Origin: Thermus arciformis | GTDB lineage: Bacteria > Deinococcota > Deinococci > Deinococcales > Thermaceae | Assembly (NCBI RefSeq): GCF_900102145.1 | Contig: NZ_FNBC01000020.1 | Coordinates: 1-40,000, forward strand | Direction: 5' to 3' | Length of the DNA: 40,000 nucleotides | Shown: piece after piece, positions 16,305-23,890 of the stretch | Numbering within the stretch: the stretch's first letter is position 1 | Layout of the letters: each line of letters opens with the position of its first letter | Notes under the pieces: model-generated | Database searches by the model: none | Told to the model about the DNA's origin: nothing | What the model saw: the letters and a program-made list of their open reading frames with translations, nothing else | Translations under genes and position numbers: made by a program

Positions 16305-17243
16305 ATGGCCCTCTTCGCGGTGGACAAGCCCCTCCACCTCACCTCCCACGACGTGGTGGAGGAGGCGAGGAAGCGCCTTGCCACCCGCCGGGTGGGGCAC
16401 ACGGGCACCCTGGACCCCTTGGCCACCGGGCTTCTCCTCCTGGTCTCCGAGGAGACCACCAAGCTCGTCCCCTTCCTCTCGGGGGAGGACAAGGAGTACA
16501 TCGCCTGGGTCTCCTTCGGGGCCACCACGCCCACCCTGGACGCGGAGGGGCCCATCAGCGAGGAGGCCCCGGTGCGGTTTGACCGCCGGGAGCTGGAGGC
16601 CGCCTTGGCCTCCTTCCTCCAGGTCAAGGAGCAGGTGCCCCCCCTTTACTCCGCCATCAAGGTGGGGGGGAAGCGGGCCTACGAGGCGGCCCGGGAGGGA
16701 AAGCCCCTGGAGCTTGGCCCAAGGCCCGTGCGGTACCTCGAGGTGGAGCTCCTGGCCCTGGACCCCGAGCCCCTGCCCCATCCCCTGGCCCCCTCGGCCA
16801 AAGGGTGGCGCCTGGCGGAGAAGGGGGGGAGGAAGGTGGAGCTTCCCAAGCCCCTGGGGCCCTACCCCACCGCCGTGGTGCGCCTCGTGGTGGGGCCGGG
16901 CACCTACGTGCGGGCCTTCGCCCGGGACCTCGGGGAAAAGCTCAGGACCAAGGCCTTCCTCTCGGGGCTCGTGCGCACCCGCATCGGCAAGATCGGCCTG
17001 GAGCGGGCGGTGAGCCTTAAGGAGCTTGCCCCCGACAAGGCCATCCCCGAGGTGGACGCCCTCTCCTTCCCCGTGGTGGAGCTTTCCCACACCGAGGCCA
17101 GGCGTGTCCTGGAGGGCATTCCCCTTCCCATCCCCGCCCTGGGCTACGTGACCTTGGTGGACTCCCGCAGGCGGCTTTTAGCCATCGCCGAGGGGGACGG
17201 CTTCAAACTCAAGATCAAGCGCGTCTTCGTGAAGGAGGTCTAG
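16305..17243 (+). CDS. truB: tRNA pseudouridine-55 synthase
   Basis: A 312-residue enzyme that makes pseudouridine 55 in the tRNA T-arm. The N-terminus [15 protein letters not shown] is the TruB opening motif, the catalytic Asp37 lies in [17 protein letters not shown], and [18 protein letters not shown] is the family's second signature. [21 protein letters not shown] follows, and the C-terminal part resembles a PUA-like extension ([15 protein letters not shown]). A leaderless or near-leaderless start is likely. The stop is two bases before ald. Confidence 0.96.
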   Translation: MALFAVDKPLHLTSHDVVEEARKRLATRRVGHTGTLDPLATGLLLLVSEETTKLVPFLSGEDKEYIAWVSFGATTPTLDAEGPISEEAPVRFDRRELEAALASFLQVKEQVPPLYSAIKVGGKRAYEAAREGKPLELGPRPVRYLEVELLALDPEPLPHPLAPSAKGWRLAEKGGRKVELPKPLGPYPTAVVRLVVGPGTYVRAFARDLGEKLRTKAFLSGLVRTRIGKIGLERAVSLKELAPDKAIPEVDALSFPVVELSHTEARRVLEGIPLPIPALGYVTLVDSRRRLLAIAEGDGFKLKIKRVFVKEV

Positions 17244-17245
17244 GT

Positions 17246-18355
17246 ATGGTGATCGGCGTACCCAAGGAGATCAAGACCATGGAGAACCGCGTGGCCCTCA
17301 CCCCCGGGGGGGCGGAGAGCCTGGTGCGGCGGGGGCACACCGTCTTGGTGGAGCGGGGGGCGGGGCTAGGCTCCGGCCTCACCGACGCCGAGTACGAGCG
17401 GGCCGGGGCCCAGCTCGTGGGCCGGGAGGAGGCCTGGGGGGCGGAGATGGTGGTGAAGGTGAAGGAGCCCCTGCCCGAGGAGTACCCCTTCCTGCGGGAG
17501 GGGCTCATCCTCTTCACCTACCTGCACCTGGCCGCGGACCGCGCCCTCACCGAGGCCATGCTCCAAAGCGGGGTCACGGGCATCGCCTACGAGACGGTCC
17601 AGCTTCCCGACGGCTCCTTGCCCCTCCTCGTCCCCATGAGCGAGGTGGCGGGGCGCATGGCCCCCCAGGTGGGGGCCCAGTTCCTGGAGAAGCCCAAGGG
17701 GGGACGGGGGGTCCTCCTCGGGGGGGTGCCGGGGGTGGCCCCGGCCAGCGTGGTGATCCTGGGCGGCGGGACCGTGGGCACCAACGCCGCCAAGATCGCC
17801 CTGGGGATGGGGGCCCAGGTGACCATCCTGGACGTGAACCACAAGCGGCTCCAGTACCTGGACGACGTCTTCGGCGGGCGGGTGGTGACCCTCACCGCCA
17901 CCGAGGCCAACATCAAGAAGAGCGTCCAGCACGCCGACCTCCTCATCGGGGCGGTGCTCGTCCCCGGGGCCAAGGCCCCCAAGCTCGTCACCCGGGACAT
18001 GCTCCCCACCATGAAGGAGGGTTCGGTCATCGTGGACGTGGCCGTGGACCAGGGGGGGTGCGTGGAGACCATCCGCCCCACCACCCACGCCGAGCCCACC
18101 TACGTGGTGGACGGGGTGGTCCACTACGGGGTGGCCAACATGCCGGGGGCGGTGCCCAGGACCAGCACCTTCGCCCTCACCAACCAGACCCTGCCCTACG
18201 TGCTGAAGCTCGCGGAGAAGGGCCTCGAGGCCCTCCTGGAGGACGAGCCCCTTCGGAAGGGCCTCAACACCCACAAAGGCCTCCTCACCCACCCCGGGGT
18301 GGCCGAGGCCTTCGGCCTCCCCTACACGCCTCCGGAGGAGGCCCTGAGGAGGTAG
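17246..18355 (+). CDS. ald: Alanine dehydrogenase
   Basis: A 369-residue NAD enzyme that interconverts L-alanine and pyruvate plus ammonia. The N-terminal [20 protein letters not shown] (substrate Arg15), VVKVKEP with the catalytic Lys near 74, and [10 protein letters not shown] with the catalytic His near 95 are visible. The Rossmann loop is [21 protein letters not shown], and the late motifs are [13 protein letters not shown] and [11 protein letters not shown]-like [16 protein letters not shown]. It follows truB by two bases, an odd metabolic partner, so the coupling is probably simple operon crowding. Confidence 0.97.
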   Translation: MVIGVPKEIKTMENRVALTPGGAESLVRRGHTVLVERGAGLGSGLTDAEYERAGAQLVGREEAWGAEMVVKVKEPLPEEYPFLREGLILFTYLHLAADRALTEAMLQSGVTGIAYETVQLPDGSLPLLVPMSEVAGRMAPQVGAQFLEKPKGGRGVLLGGVPGVAPASVVILGGGTVGTNAAKIALGMGAQVTILDVNHKRLQYLDDVFGGRVVTLTATEANIKKSVQHADLLIGAVLVPGAKAPKLVTRDMLPTMKEGSVIVDVAVDQGGCVETIRPTTHAEPTYVVDGVVHYGVANMPGAVPRTSTFALTNQTLPYVLKLAEKGLEALLEDEPLRKGLNTHKGLLTHPGVAEAFGLPYTPPEEALRR

Positions 18356-18356
18356 G

Positions 18357-18698
18357 ATGCAAGGCCGCGTGACCCTCACCGAAAGCGCCCTCGCCTCCCT
18401 CCTGGCCCTGGCGGCCCACGAGGTGCCCGGGGTGGTGGGGATGGCCCCCGCCGGGCTCAAGGACCAGGTGGTGCGGATCCTCGGGCGGCAGGAGGCGAGC
18501 GAAGGGGTCTTAGTCCGCCCGGACCCCCAGGCCCCGGGGAAGTACCAGGCGGACTTTTACGTGGTGGTGGCCCCGGGGGTGCGCATCCCCACGGTGGTGG
18601 AGTCCTTGGCGGAGCGGGTGGCCTTCGCCGCCCAGAGGCTCGCCGGGGTGGAGCTTTCCCAGGTGCGGGTCCATGTGGTGGGGGTGGGGCGTGGCTAG
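18357..18698 (+). CDS. Asp23/YloU-family protein
   Basis: A 113-residue protein of the Asp23/Gls24 family (YloU). It starts GRVTLTESALASLLALAAHEVPGVVG, the typical 'V-I-V-LA-EVPGV' opening, and has YVVVAPGVRIPTVVESLAERV in the middle. The C-terminus VSQVRVHVVGV-like (LSQVRVHVVGVG) fits. Its function is unknown in most bacteria. It overlaps the following FakA/YloV-like gene by eight bases; the yloU-yloV pair is conserved in Firmicutes and Deinococcus-Thermus. Confidence 0.88.
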   Translation: MQGRVTLTESALASLLALAAHEVPGVVGMAPAGLKDQVVRILGRQEASEGVLVRPDPQAPGKYQADFYVVVAPGVRIPTVVESLAERVAFAAQRLAGVELSQVRVHVVGVGRG

Positions 18699-20256
18699 CT
18701 GGACCCCCGAGGCCCTGGCGGAGGCCTTCCGTTACGCCACGGACTGGTTTGGGGTCTACGTGGAGGAGCTCAACGCCCTCAACGTCTACCCCGTGCCCGA
18801 CGGGGACACGGGGACCAACATGCACCTCACCCTCCAGTCCGCCCGGCGCGAGCTGGACCTCGCCGACACCTCCAAGATGGCCGAGGTGGCCCGGGCCATC
18901 GCCTACGGGTCCCTCCTCGGGGCCCGGGGGAACAGCGGGGTCATCCTCTCCCAGATCCTCAAGGGCTTCAGCGAGGCCATCCGGAGAAGGGAGGTCCTGG
19001 ACGCCGAGGCCCTGGCCGAGGCCCTGCGCCAGGGGGCGCAGGCGGGTTACCGGGCGGTGATGCGCCCCGTGGAGGGGACCATTCTCACCGTGGCCAAGGC
19101 GGCGGGGGAGGGGGCTAGGGGGGAGACCCTGGAAGTGGTTTTGGAAAGCGCCCTCGAGGCCGCCCGCCAAGCCCTGGAAAAGACCCCCGAGCTCCTGCCC
19201 GTCCTCAAGCAGGCGGGGGTGGTGGACGCGGGCGGGGCGGGGTACGTGCGGTTTCTGGAGGGCCTGCGGGGCTACGCCCTAAGGCTTCCCCTCCCTGAGC
19301 CCCCAAAGGTGGAGCGCTACGCCCAGACCGCCTTCGCCACGGAGGAGTTCGGCTACTGCACGGAGTTCCTCATGGAGGGGGTGGAGGTGCCCATAGAGAA
19401 GATCCGCGAGGCCGTGGCCCCCTTCGGGGACTCGCTCCTCGTGGTGGGGGCCGAGGGGTACGTGAAGGGGCATATCCACACGAACGACCCCGACGGCCTC
19501 CTCGCCACCGTAGCCCGCTTCGGGCGCATGGTGCGCACCAAGGTGGAGGACATGGCCGAGCAGCACACGGAGATCCTGGCCATGGCGGGGCTTTTGGAGG
19601 AGGCCCCGCCCCCCACGGGCCTGGTGGCCGTGGCCCCGGGGCACGGGGTGGCCCGGGTCTTCCGGAGCCTGGGGGCGCGGGTGGTGGCCGGGGGGCAGAC
19701 GCAAAACCCCAGCGTGGAGGACCTCCTCGCCGCCATCAGGAGCGTGCCAAGCCCCAAGGTGATCCTCCTCCCCAACAACCCCAACGTCCTCCTGGCGGCG
19801 GAGCAGGCGGCGGCTTTGGCCAAGGAGGCGGGGAAGGAGGTCCACGTGCTCAAGACCCGCACCCTGGGCCAGGGCCTGGCGGCGGCGGTGCGCTACACCC
19901 CGGAGGCCCTTCCCGAGGAGCTCCTTCCCGAGATGGAGGAGGCCATGAAGGGGGCGGTGACCCTCGAGGTCACCTGGGCGAGCCGCGACGCCGAGCTGGA
20001 CGGCCTAAAGGTCCTGAAGGACAAGCCCATCGGCCTCCTGGACGGGAAGCTGGTCCTGGTGGGGGAGACCCCCGAGGAGGTCCTGGAAGGCCTTATTCGC
20101 CTGGCCCAGGAGGGCAAGGAGGTCCTCACCCTCTTCCTCGGGCCCAACACCCCTCCGGAAAAGGCCCAGGAGGTGGCGCAGAAGTTCCCCGAGCTCGCGG
20201 TGGAGATCCTCCCCGGCGGGCCCGACCTCTACGCCTATCTGGGCGTGCTGGAGTAG
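18691..20256 (+). CDS. FakA/YloV-type DAK2-domain kinase (fatty acid kinase subunit A-like)
   Basis: A 521-residue protein. The N-terminal DhaL/DAK2 ATP-binding domain has LNALNVYPVPDGDTGTNMHL-type metal-binding aspartates and SLLGARGNSGVILSQILKGF. The middle FakA region carries GYCTEFLMEGVEVP, DSLLVVGAEGYVKGHIHTND and PGHGVARVFRSLGA, then ILLPNNPNVLLAAEQAA and VHVLKTRTLGQGLAA. FakA works with a fatty-acid-binding FakB (DegV) to make acyl-phosphate for phospholipid synthesis; no degV is in the window, although plsX is further along. The GTG at 18691 is preferred to the upstream ATG at 18673, which lies deeper in the yloU-like gene. Confidence 0.88.
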   Translation: MASWTPEALAEAFRYATDWFGVYVEELNALNVYPVPDGDTGTNMHLTLQSARRELDLADTSKMAEVARAIAYGSLLGARGNSGVILSQILKGFSEAIRRREVLDAEALAEALRQGAQAGYRAVMRPVEGTILTVAKAAGEGARGETLEVVLESALEAARQALEKTPELLPVLKQAGVVDAGGAGYVRFLEGLRGYALRLPLPEPPKVERYAQTAFATEEFGYCTEFLMEGVEVPIEKIREAVAPFGDSLLVVGAEGYVKGHIHTNDPDGLLATVARFGRMVRTKVEDMAEQHTEILAMAGLLEEAPPPTGLVAVAPGHGVARVFRSLGARVVAGGQTQNPSVEDLLAAIRSVPSPKVILLPNNPNVLLAAEQAAALAKEAGKEVHVLKTRTLGQGLAAAVRYTPEALPEELLPEMEEAMKGAVTLEVTWASRDAELDGLKVLKDKPIGLLDGKLVLVGETPEEVLEGLIRLAQEGKEVLTLFLGPNTPPEKAQEVAQKFPELAVEILPGGPDLYAYLGVLE

Positions 20257-20295
20257 CTAAAGAAAACCCCAACCTCGCCCCGGCCTTCCCTCGGG

Positions 20296-20301
20296 TATCC
20301 T
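20296..20301 (+). promoter_or_regulatory. Candidate -10 for the 20320 lipoprotein gene
   Basis: TATCCT lies 18 bases before the ATG, with GGAAAGGAGC between as ribosome site. No good -35 is visible. Confidence 0.35.
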
Positions 20302-20319
20302 GGGGGAAAGGAGCGGGTC

Positions 20320-21111
20320 ATGTGGCGGATTCTTGTCCTCCTCGCATCTTTGCTTGCGGCCTGCAACCTCTCGGTGGGCCCCGTGGCGGGGGACCTCCCG
20401 GTGGGGGGAAGCCGGGTGGCCACCCTGCCCCCGGCCCAGGAGGCCTCCGGCGGAAGCCTGCGCCCGGGGGTGGCCGTCTTTCGCCTTCCCCTCGCCCAGG
20501 ACGGGGCCGTGGAGGTGGCGGCGGTTTCGGCCAGGCTAGAGCTCAGCGCCCGGCTCCGCCTGGTCCTTCTGGACGAGCGGGGCGTGGTCCAGGCGGTGAG
20601 CGTGGCCCGGAACTGGTTCGGGGCCTACCCCGAGGTGGCCCCCTTGGGCCTAAAGCCCCAGGGGCTCACCTCTGACCCCGGGGTGCGCCTCAACCTCAAG
20701 GGGCAGGCGGGCCAGACCTTCTATCTCCGGGTGGAAAACTACGCCCTGGCCGAGGACCAGGTGGGCCTCTACGCCAGGGGCTTTACCCCCAACCCTGCGG
20801 GCCAGGGCGAGGCCTTCTCTGGCACCCGGGTGGGGGCGGTGGAGTTCATCGGGGAGTTTGACCGGTACAACGTGGCCTCGGCCACGGGCTACCTGCGCCT
20901 TAGCTACGTAGGCCCCCTGGACCTGGTGGCCCTCCTCTACAACGGGCCTGGCGACCCCTATCCCAGGACCCTGGATCCGGTGCAAAACTGCGCCCCCGTC
21001 TCCCCGGCCACCCTCCTGGTGGTGCGGGACCGGGGCCTGGCCCGGGCGGGGTTTGACGAGGAGGGAAGCGGCCGGTACCGCTTGGAGCTTTCCGGCACCC
21101 CGTGCCCCTAG
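20320..21111 (+). CDS. Predicted lipoprotein of unknown function
   Basis: A 263-residue protein that I do not recognise. The N-terminus MWRILVLLASLLAAC is a lipoprotein signal with lipobox LAAC, so the mature protein should be anchored at the cell envelope. The rest is soluble, beta-rich and valine/leucine-rich (VAVFRLPLAQDGAVEVAAV, LVLLDERGVVQAVSV, FYLRVENYALAEDQVGLYA). This suggests two immunoglobulin- or pre-peptidase-C-like beta domains, each with a D-x-Y/F pattern (DRYNVASATGYLRLSY). Two cysteines near the end (ONC at about 226 and TPCP) may form a disulfide. Stand-alone, with a terminator downstream. Confidence 0.7.
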   Translation: MWRILVLLASLLAACNLSVGPVAGDLPVGGSRVATLPPAQEASGGSLRPGVAVFRLPLAQDGAVEVAAVSARLELSARLRLVLLDERGVVQAVSVARNWFGAYPEVAPLGLKPQGLTSDPGVRLNLKGQAGQTFYLRVENYALAEDQVGLYARGFTPNPAGQGEAFSGTRVGAVEFIGEFDRYNVASATGYLRLSYVGPLDLVALLYNGPGDPYPRTLDPVQNCAPVSPATLLVVRDRGLARAGFDEEGSGRYRLELSGTPCP

Positions 21112-21167
21112 CCCCCCTTTGAGCGGAATGAAGGAAAGCTAAAGGGTTTTATCCTTTTTCTCATCCA

Positions 21168-21204
21168 CCCCCGCCCCAAAAGCTCCCTTGGCGGCGGGGG
21201 TTTT
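21168..21204 (+). terminator. Terminator after the lipoprotein gene
   Basis: CCCCCGCC (21168-21175) pairs with GGCGGGGG (21193-21200) over a 17-base loop and is followed by TTTT (21201-21204). It lies 57 bases after the stop codon. Confidence 0.6.
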
Positions 21205-21308
21205 AAGAGCACAAAACCATTCCAATATGGCAGGATAGCCCTCCCATGAGGAAGGAGCCTCATGGTTCTCAGGTTCCTCCCGCCCATTTGGGCATACTCG
21301 GGTTCGCT

Positions 21309-21725
21309 ATGCGGATTTGGTGGTTGCCCCTCCTCTTCGCCCTCGCCCTTGCGGGGGCCTTCGCCCAGAAGAGCATGGTCCTCGAGGCCACCGCCTACAC
21401 CTCCAGCGTGCGGGAGACCGACAGCACCCCCTTCGTCACCGCCACGGGGATGCGCACCCGCCTGGGGGTGATCGCGGTGAGCCCGGACCTCCTCAAGGTC
21501 CTCCCCTACGGGACCAAGGTGCGCCTGGTGGACCTGGGTTCGGTCTACGGCCGGGGCCGGGGGCAGTTTGACGCCCTCTTCGCCGGACGCCTTTTCGTGG
21601 TGGCCGACGTGATGCACCCCAGGATGCGGGAGAAGGTGGACGTGTGGCTCCCGGACCGGGCCACCGCCTTGCGCTTTGGCCGCCGCTTGGTGCGCCTGGA
21701 GGTGGTGGAGTACCCCAGGCGCTAG
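21309..21725 (+). CDS. Secreted 3D-domain protein
   Basis: A 138-residue protein with a signal peptide (MRIWWLPLLFALALAGAFAQ, probable cleavage after AFA). The mature part is a 3D (Asp-Asp-Asp) domain: LEATAYTSSVRETDSTPFV, ATGMRTRLGVIAVSPDLLKV, LPYGTKVRLVDLG, VVADVMHPRMREKVDVWLPD and RATALRFGRR. Such domains share the double-psi barrel of RlpA and MltA and are linked to peptidoglycan cleavage; the aspartates ADVM and VDVW are the likely active-site pair. The internal ATG at 21309 gives the signal peptide; the longer frame from 21246 would bury it. Confidence 0.78.
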   Translation: MRIWWLPLLFALALAGAFAQKSMVLEATAYTSSVRETDSTPFVTATGMRTRLGVIAVSPDLLKVLPYGTKVRLVDLGSVYGRGRGQFDALFAGRLFVVADVMHPRMREKVDVWLPDRATALRFGRRLVRLEVVEYPRR

Positions 21726-21731
21726 ACCCCG

Positions 21732-21737
21732 TATCCT
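21732..21737 (+). promoter_or_regulatory. -10 element of the FtsX-like permease gene
   Basis: TATCCT ends seven bases before the GTG at 21745, a leaderless-type layout. It lies just after the 3D-protein stop codon. No clear -35. Confidence 0.4.
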
Positions 21738-21744
21738 AAAGGGC

Positions 21745-22860
21745 GTGCGCTTCGCCCTCTTTCTGGCCCTGGCCCACCTGAGGCGCCGACCCCTGCAGAC
21801 CGCCCTGGCCCTGGGCGGGGTGGGGGTGGGGGTGGCGGTCCTCCTGGCGGCCCTCTCCTTGGCCAACGGCTTCACCCATGGCCTGGTGCGGGCCACCCTG
21901 AAGGCCTACCCCCATTTGGTCCTCTTCCGCCTGGGGGAGGGGCTTCCGCCTCTACCCCCCCACCCCGAGGTGGAGGCCAGCGCCCCCTTCGCCGCCACCA
22001 AGGCCCTCCTGGTGCGCCCGGCCGAGGGGGCCAGGGGCCCCGGGGTGGACTTCGCCACCCTGGTGGGCCTGGGGGAGGGAGGGGAGGCCCTTTACCCGGA
22101 GCTCGGCCTGAGGCTCAAGCCGGGGGGGATCTACCTGGGGGCGGCCCTGGCCCAGTCCCTGGGCGTCTTCCCGGGGGAGGACCTCACCGCCCTTTCCGCC
22201 ACCCAGGAGCGGGTCCGGCTTAGGGTGCTGGGCTCCTTCCGCACGGGGAACTACCTCCTGGACTCGGGGTACGCCTTCGTGGACCTGGCCTCGGTGGAAA
22301 GGCTTTCCGGGGCGAAGGCCCAGGGGTACCAGGTGCGCCTCAAGGACCCCTTCCGGGCCAAGGAGGTGGGCGAGGCCCTGGCGGGCACCCGCTTTTTCCC
22401 CCAGGCCTGGCAGGACACCCAGCGCACCCTCCTGGAGCAGCTTGCTCTGCAGAAGCGGGTCCTTGGGGTCCTCATCTTCCTGATCGTGGCCGTGGCCGCC
22501 CTGGGGGTGGCCAACCTGTTGGTGCTGAAGGTGGTGGAGAAGGTCCCGGAGATCGCCCTCCTTCGGGCCATGGGCGCCTCGAGGCTCGCCGTGGGGATGG
22601 TCTTCGCCTGGGAAGGGGCCCTCTTGGGCCTAGGGGGGGTGGCCCTGGGCAACCTCTTGGGCTACCTCCTCTGCCTCTACCTCTCCTGGCGCCCCGTGGC
22701 CTTGCCGGGGGAGCTCTACTTCCTCACCCACCTCCCCGTGGAGATGCGGGGGGAGGACTTCCTGCAGGTGAGCGGGGCGAGCCTCCTCGCCACCTTCCTC
22801 TCGGCCCTCCTCCCCGCCCTCCGGGCCTTGCGGGTCCAGCCCGGGGTGGTCCTCCGCTGA
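21745..22860 (+). CDS. ABC transporter permease, FtsX/LolC/MacB type
   Basis: A 371-residue inner-membrane protein of the MacB/FtsX superfamily. One transmembrane helix lies near the N-terminus (LALGGVGVGVAVLLAALSLA), followed by a periplasmic domain of about 190 residues and three C-terminal helices (VLIFLIVAVAALGVANLLVL, then the segments around GALLGLGGVALGNLLGYLL and ASLLATFLSALLPAL). The signature EIALLRAMGASRLAVGMVF and the ending PALRALRVQPGVVLR are typical of LolC/MacB permeases. The GTG at 21745 is chosen for a proper membrane-inserting N-terminus and the -10 just before it. No ATPase gene (lolD/macB) is adjacent. Confidence 0.85.
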   Translation: MRFALFLALAHLRRRPLQTALALGGVGVGVAVLLAALSLANGFTHGLVRATLKAYPHLVLFRLGEGLPPLPPHPEVEASAPFAATKALLVRPAEGARGPGVDFATLVGLGEGGEALYPELGLRLKPGGIYLGAALAQSLGVFPGEDLTALSATQERVRLRVLGSFRTGNYLLDSGYAFVDLASVERLSGAKAQGYQVRLKDPFRAKEVGEALAGTRFFPQAWQDTQRTLLEQLALQKRVLGVLIFLIVAVAALGVANLLVLKVVEKVPEIALLRAMGASRLAVGMVFAWEGALLGLGGVALGNLLGYLLCLYLSWRPVALPGELYFLTHLPVEMRGEDFLQVSGASLLATFLSALLPALRALRVQPGVVLR

Positions 22861-22887
22861 GGAGGGCTTGTGCCACCCCATGCTGGC

Positions 22888-23002
22888 TTGCGCCAGAGCG
22901 GGGTACTTAAGTACCCCACCGCGGCTTTCGCCGCGGTGGGGGCCCCAAAAGGACCTTCCCAAGCCTTATTTCGGGCAACCCGTGTTGCGAAATCAACGTG
23001 CA
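22888..23002 (+). repeat. Intergenic hairpin repeat, copy B
   Basis: Starts with TTGCGCCAGAGCGGGG, ends with GAAATCAACGTGCA, and is related over its length to copy A after trpD. Its inner part 22908-22946 matches 37 of 39 bases of copy C at 31788-31826 in reverse orientation. It contains an 18-base palindrome (22900-22917) overlapping a 12-bp perfect stem (22914-22925 with 22930-22941, loop TTTC). Confidence 0.7.
22914..22941 (+). terminator. Strong hairpin after the permease gene
   Basis: CCCCACCGCGGC / GCCGCGGTGGGG forms a perfect 12-bp stem with a TTTC loop. It is shared with copy C between two convergent genes, which supports a terminator role. No T-run follows; GGGGCCCCAAAAGG does. Confidence 0.6.
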
Positions 23003-23193
23003 GCTACGTAGCCGGGCGGAGGAAACGGGAAGAAAGGGTGTTACCCCCCTGGCCGGGGTGCCCGGTCACCTGAGGGCGTGGGTTTAGGGACATTTGTCCC
23101 TTGCCTCTTGGGGTAGTGTACCCGTGTAACGGCCTTGCTAAAGGGTAAGGGCGGGGACCACCGGTTCGCTTATGGAATCCGCGTAACCCTTGA

Positions 23194-23223
23194 TTGACCC
23201 AGCCGGGCGCGCTCCCGTAGCCT
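23194..23223 (+). promoter_or_regulatory. Candidate act operon promoter
   Basis: TTGACC (23194-23199), an 18-base spacer and TAGCCT (23218-23223) lie 23 bases before actA. CGGAGGCGG (23237-23245) would be the ribosome site. The -10 equals that of the lysJ leader promoter. Confidence 0.55.
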
Positions 23224-23246
23224 TGCCCCTTAAGACCGGAGGCGGC

Positions 23247-23882
23247 ATGCGGCGGAGAAACCGTTGGGTCAAGACCCTCTTCTGGGGTTCCGTGCTCGGG
23301 GTGTTCGTCCTCCTCGGCGTGGTCTTCTCCGGGGTGGCGGTGGGGGCCTTTGAGCAGCGCACCCTGCCCGTGGAGCAGCCCGTGCCCTTCAGCCACGCCT
23401 TCCACGCGGGGGGCCTAGGCCTTTCCTGCCGCTACTGCCACTCGGCGGTGGAGCACGCCCCCTACGCCGGGCTTCCCCCCACGGAGACCTGCATGACCTG
23501 CCACACCTTCATCAAGCCGGATAGCCCCAACCTGGCCCTGGTGCGCAGGAGCTGGGAGACGGGGGAGCCCATTCCCTGGAACCGGGTCATTAACCTTCCC
23601 GACTTCGTCTACTTCCACCACGCCGCCCACGTGGCCAAGGGGGTGGGCTGCGCCGAGTGCCACGGCCGGGTGGACCAGATGGCCGTGGTCTACCAGCCCC
23701 AGGCCTTCACCATGAAGTTCTGCCTCTCCTGCCACCGGAACCCCGAGGCCCACCTGCGCCCCAGGGAGCAGGTCATGAACATGGCCTACGCCCCGGACCC
23801 GGCGCTGGGCGAGAAGCTTAGGGCGCTTTATCAGGTGCGTTCCGCCGAGGCCTTGACCAGCTGCAACACCTGCCACCGTTAG
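23247..23882 (+). CDS. actA: Alternative Complex III pentaheme cytochrome c subunit ActA
   Basis: A 211-residue membrane-anchored multiheme cytochrome. One N-terminal helix (TLFWGSVLGVFVLLGVVFSG) is followed by a periplasmic domain with exactly five CxxCH heme motifs: CRYCH (Cys61), CMTCH, CAECH, CLSCH and CNTCH. This matches ActA of Alternative Complex III, a quinol:cytochrome c oxidoreductase unrelated to bc1. The ATG at 23247 follows GGAGGCGG; the longer frame from 23190 lacks a ribosome site. First gene of actA-B-C-D-E-F. A NrfH/c7-type reductase partner is the alternative, but the gene order argues against it. Confidence 0.93.
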   Translation: MRRRNRWVKTLFWGSVLGVFVLLGVVFSGVAVGAFEQRTLPVEQPVPFSHAFHAGGLGLSCRYCHSAVEHAPYAGLPPTETCMTCHTFIKPDSPNLALVRRSWETGEPIPWNRVINLPDFVYFHHAAHVAKGVGCAECHGRVDQMAVVYQPQAFTMKFCLSCHRNPEAHLRPREQVMNMAYAPDPALGEKLRALYQVRSAEALTSCNTCHR

Positions 23883-23890
23883 GGGGAAGC

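Larger units (their letters stand above)
22861..23246. other. 386-base intergenic region upstream of the act operon
   Basis: No gene is seen. It holds repeat copy B (22888-23002) with two competing hairpins. It then has three small inverted repeats: GGGAC/GTCCC (23087-23100, loop ATTT), GGGTA/TACCC (23111-23123) and TTGACC with the actA promoter (23194-23223). The stretch 23003-23086 shows nothing I can assign. Confidence 0.6.

Noticed and set aside
22888-23002. CRISPR repeat unit
   Set aside because: Copies are single, far apart and of different lengths with no spacer pattern.
22861-23246. A small gene or non-coding RNA in the gap upstream of actA
   Set aside because: No frame with a ribosome site and protein-like sequence; the hairpins are better explained by the repeat element and regulatory sites. 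An RNA gene cannot be excluded without transcript data.
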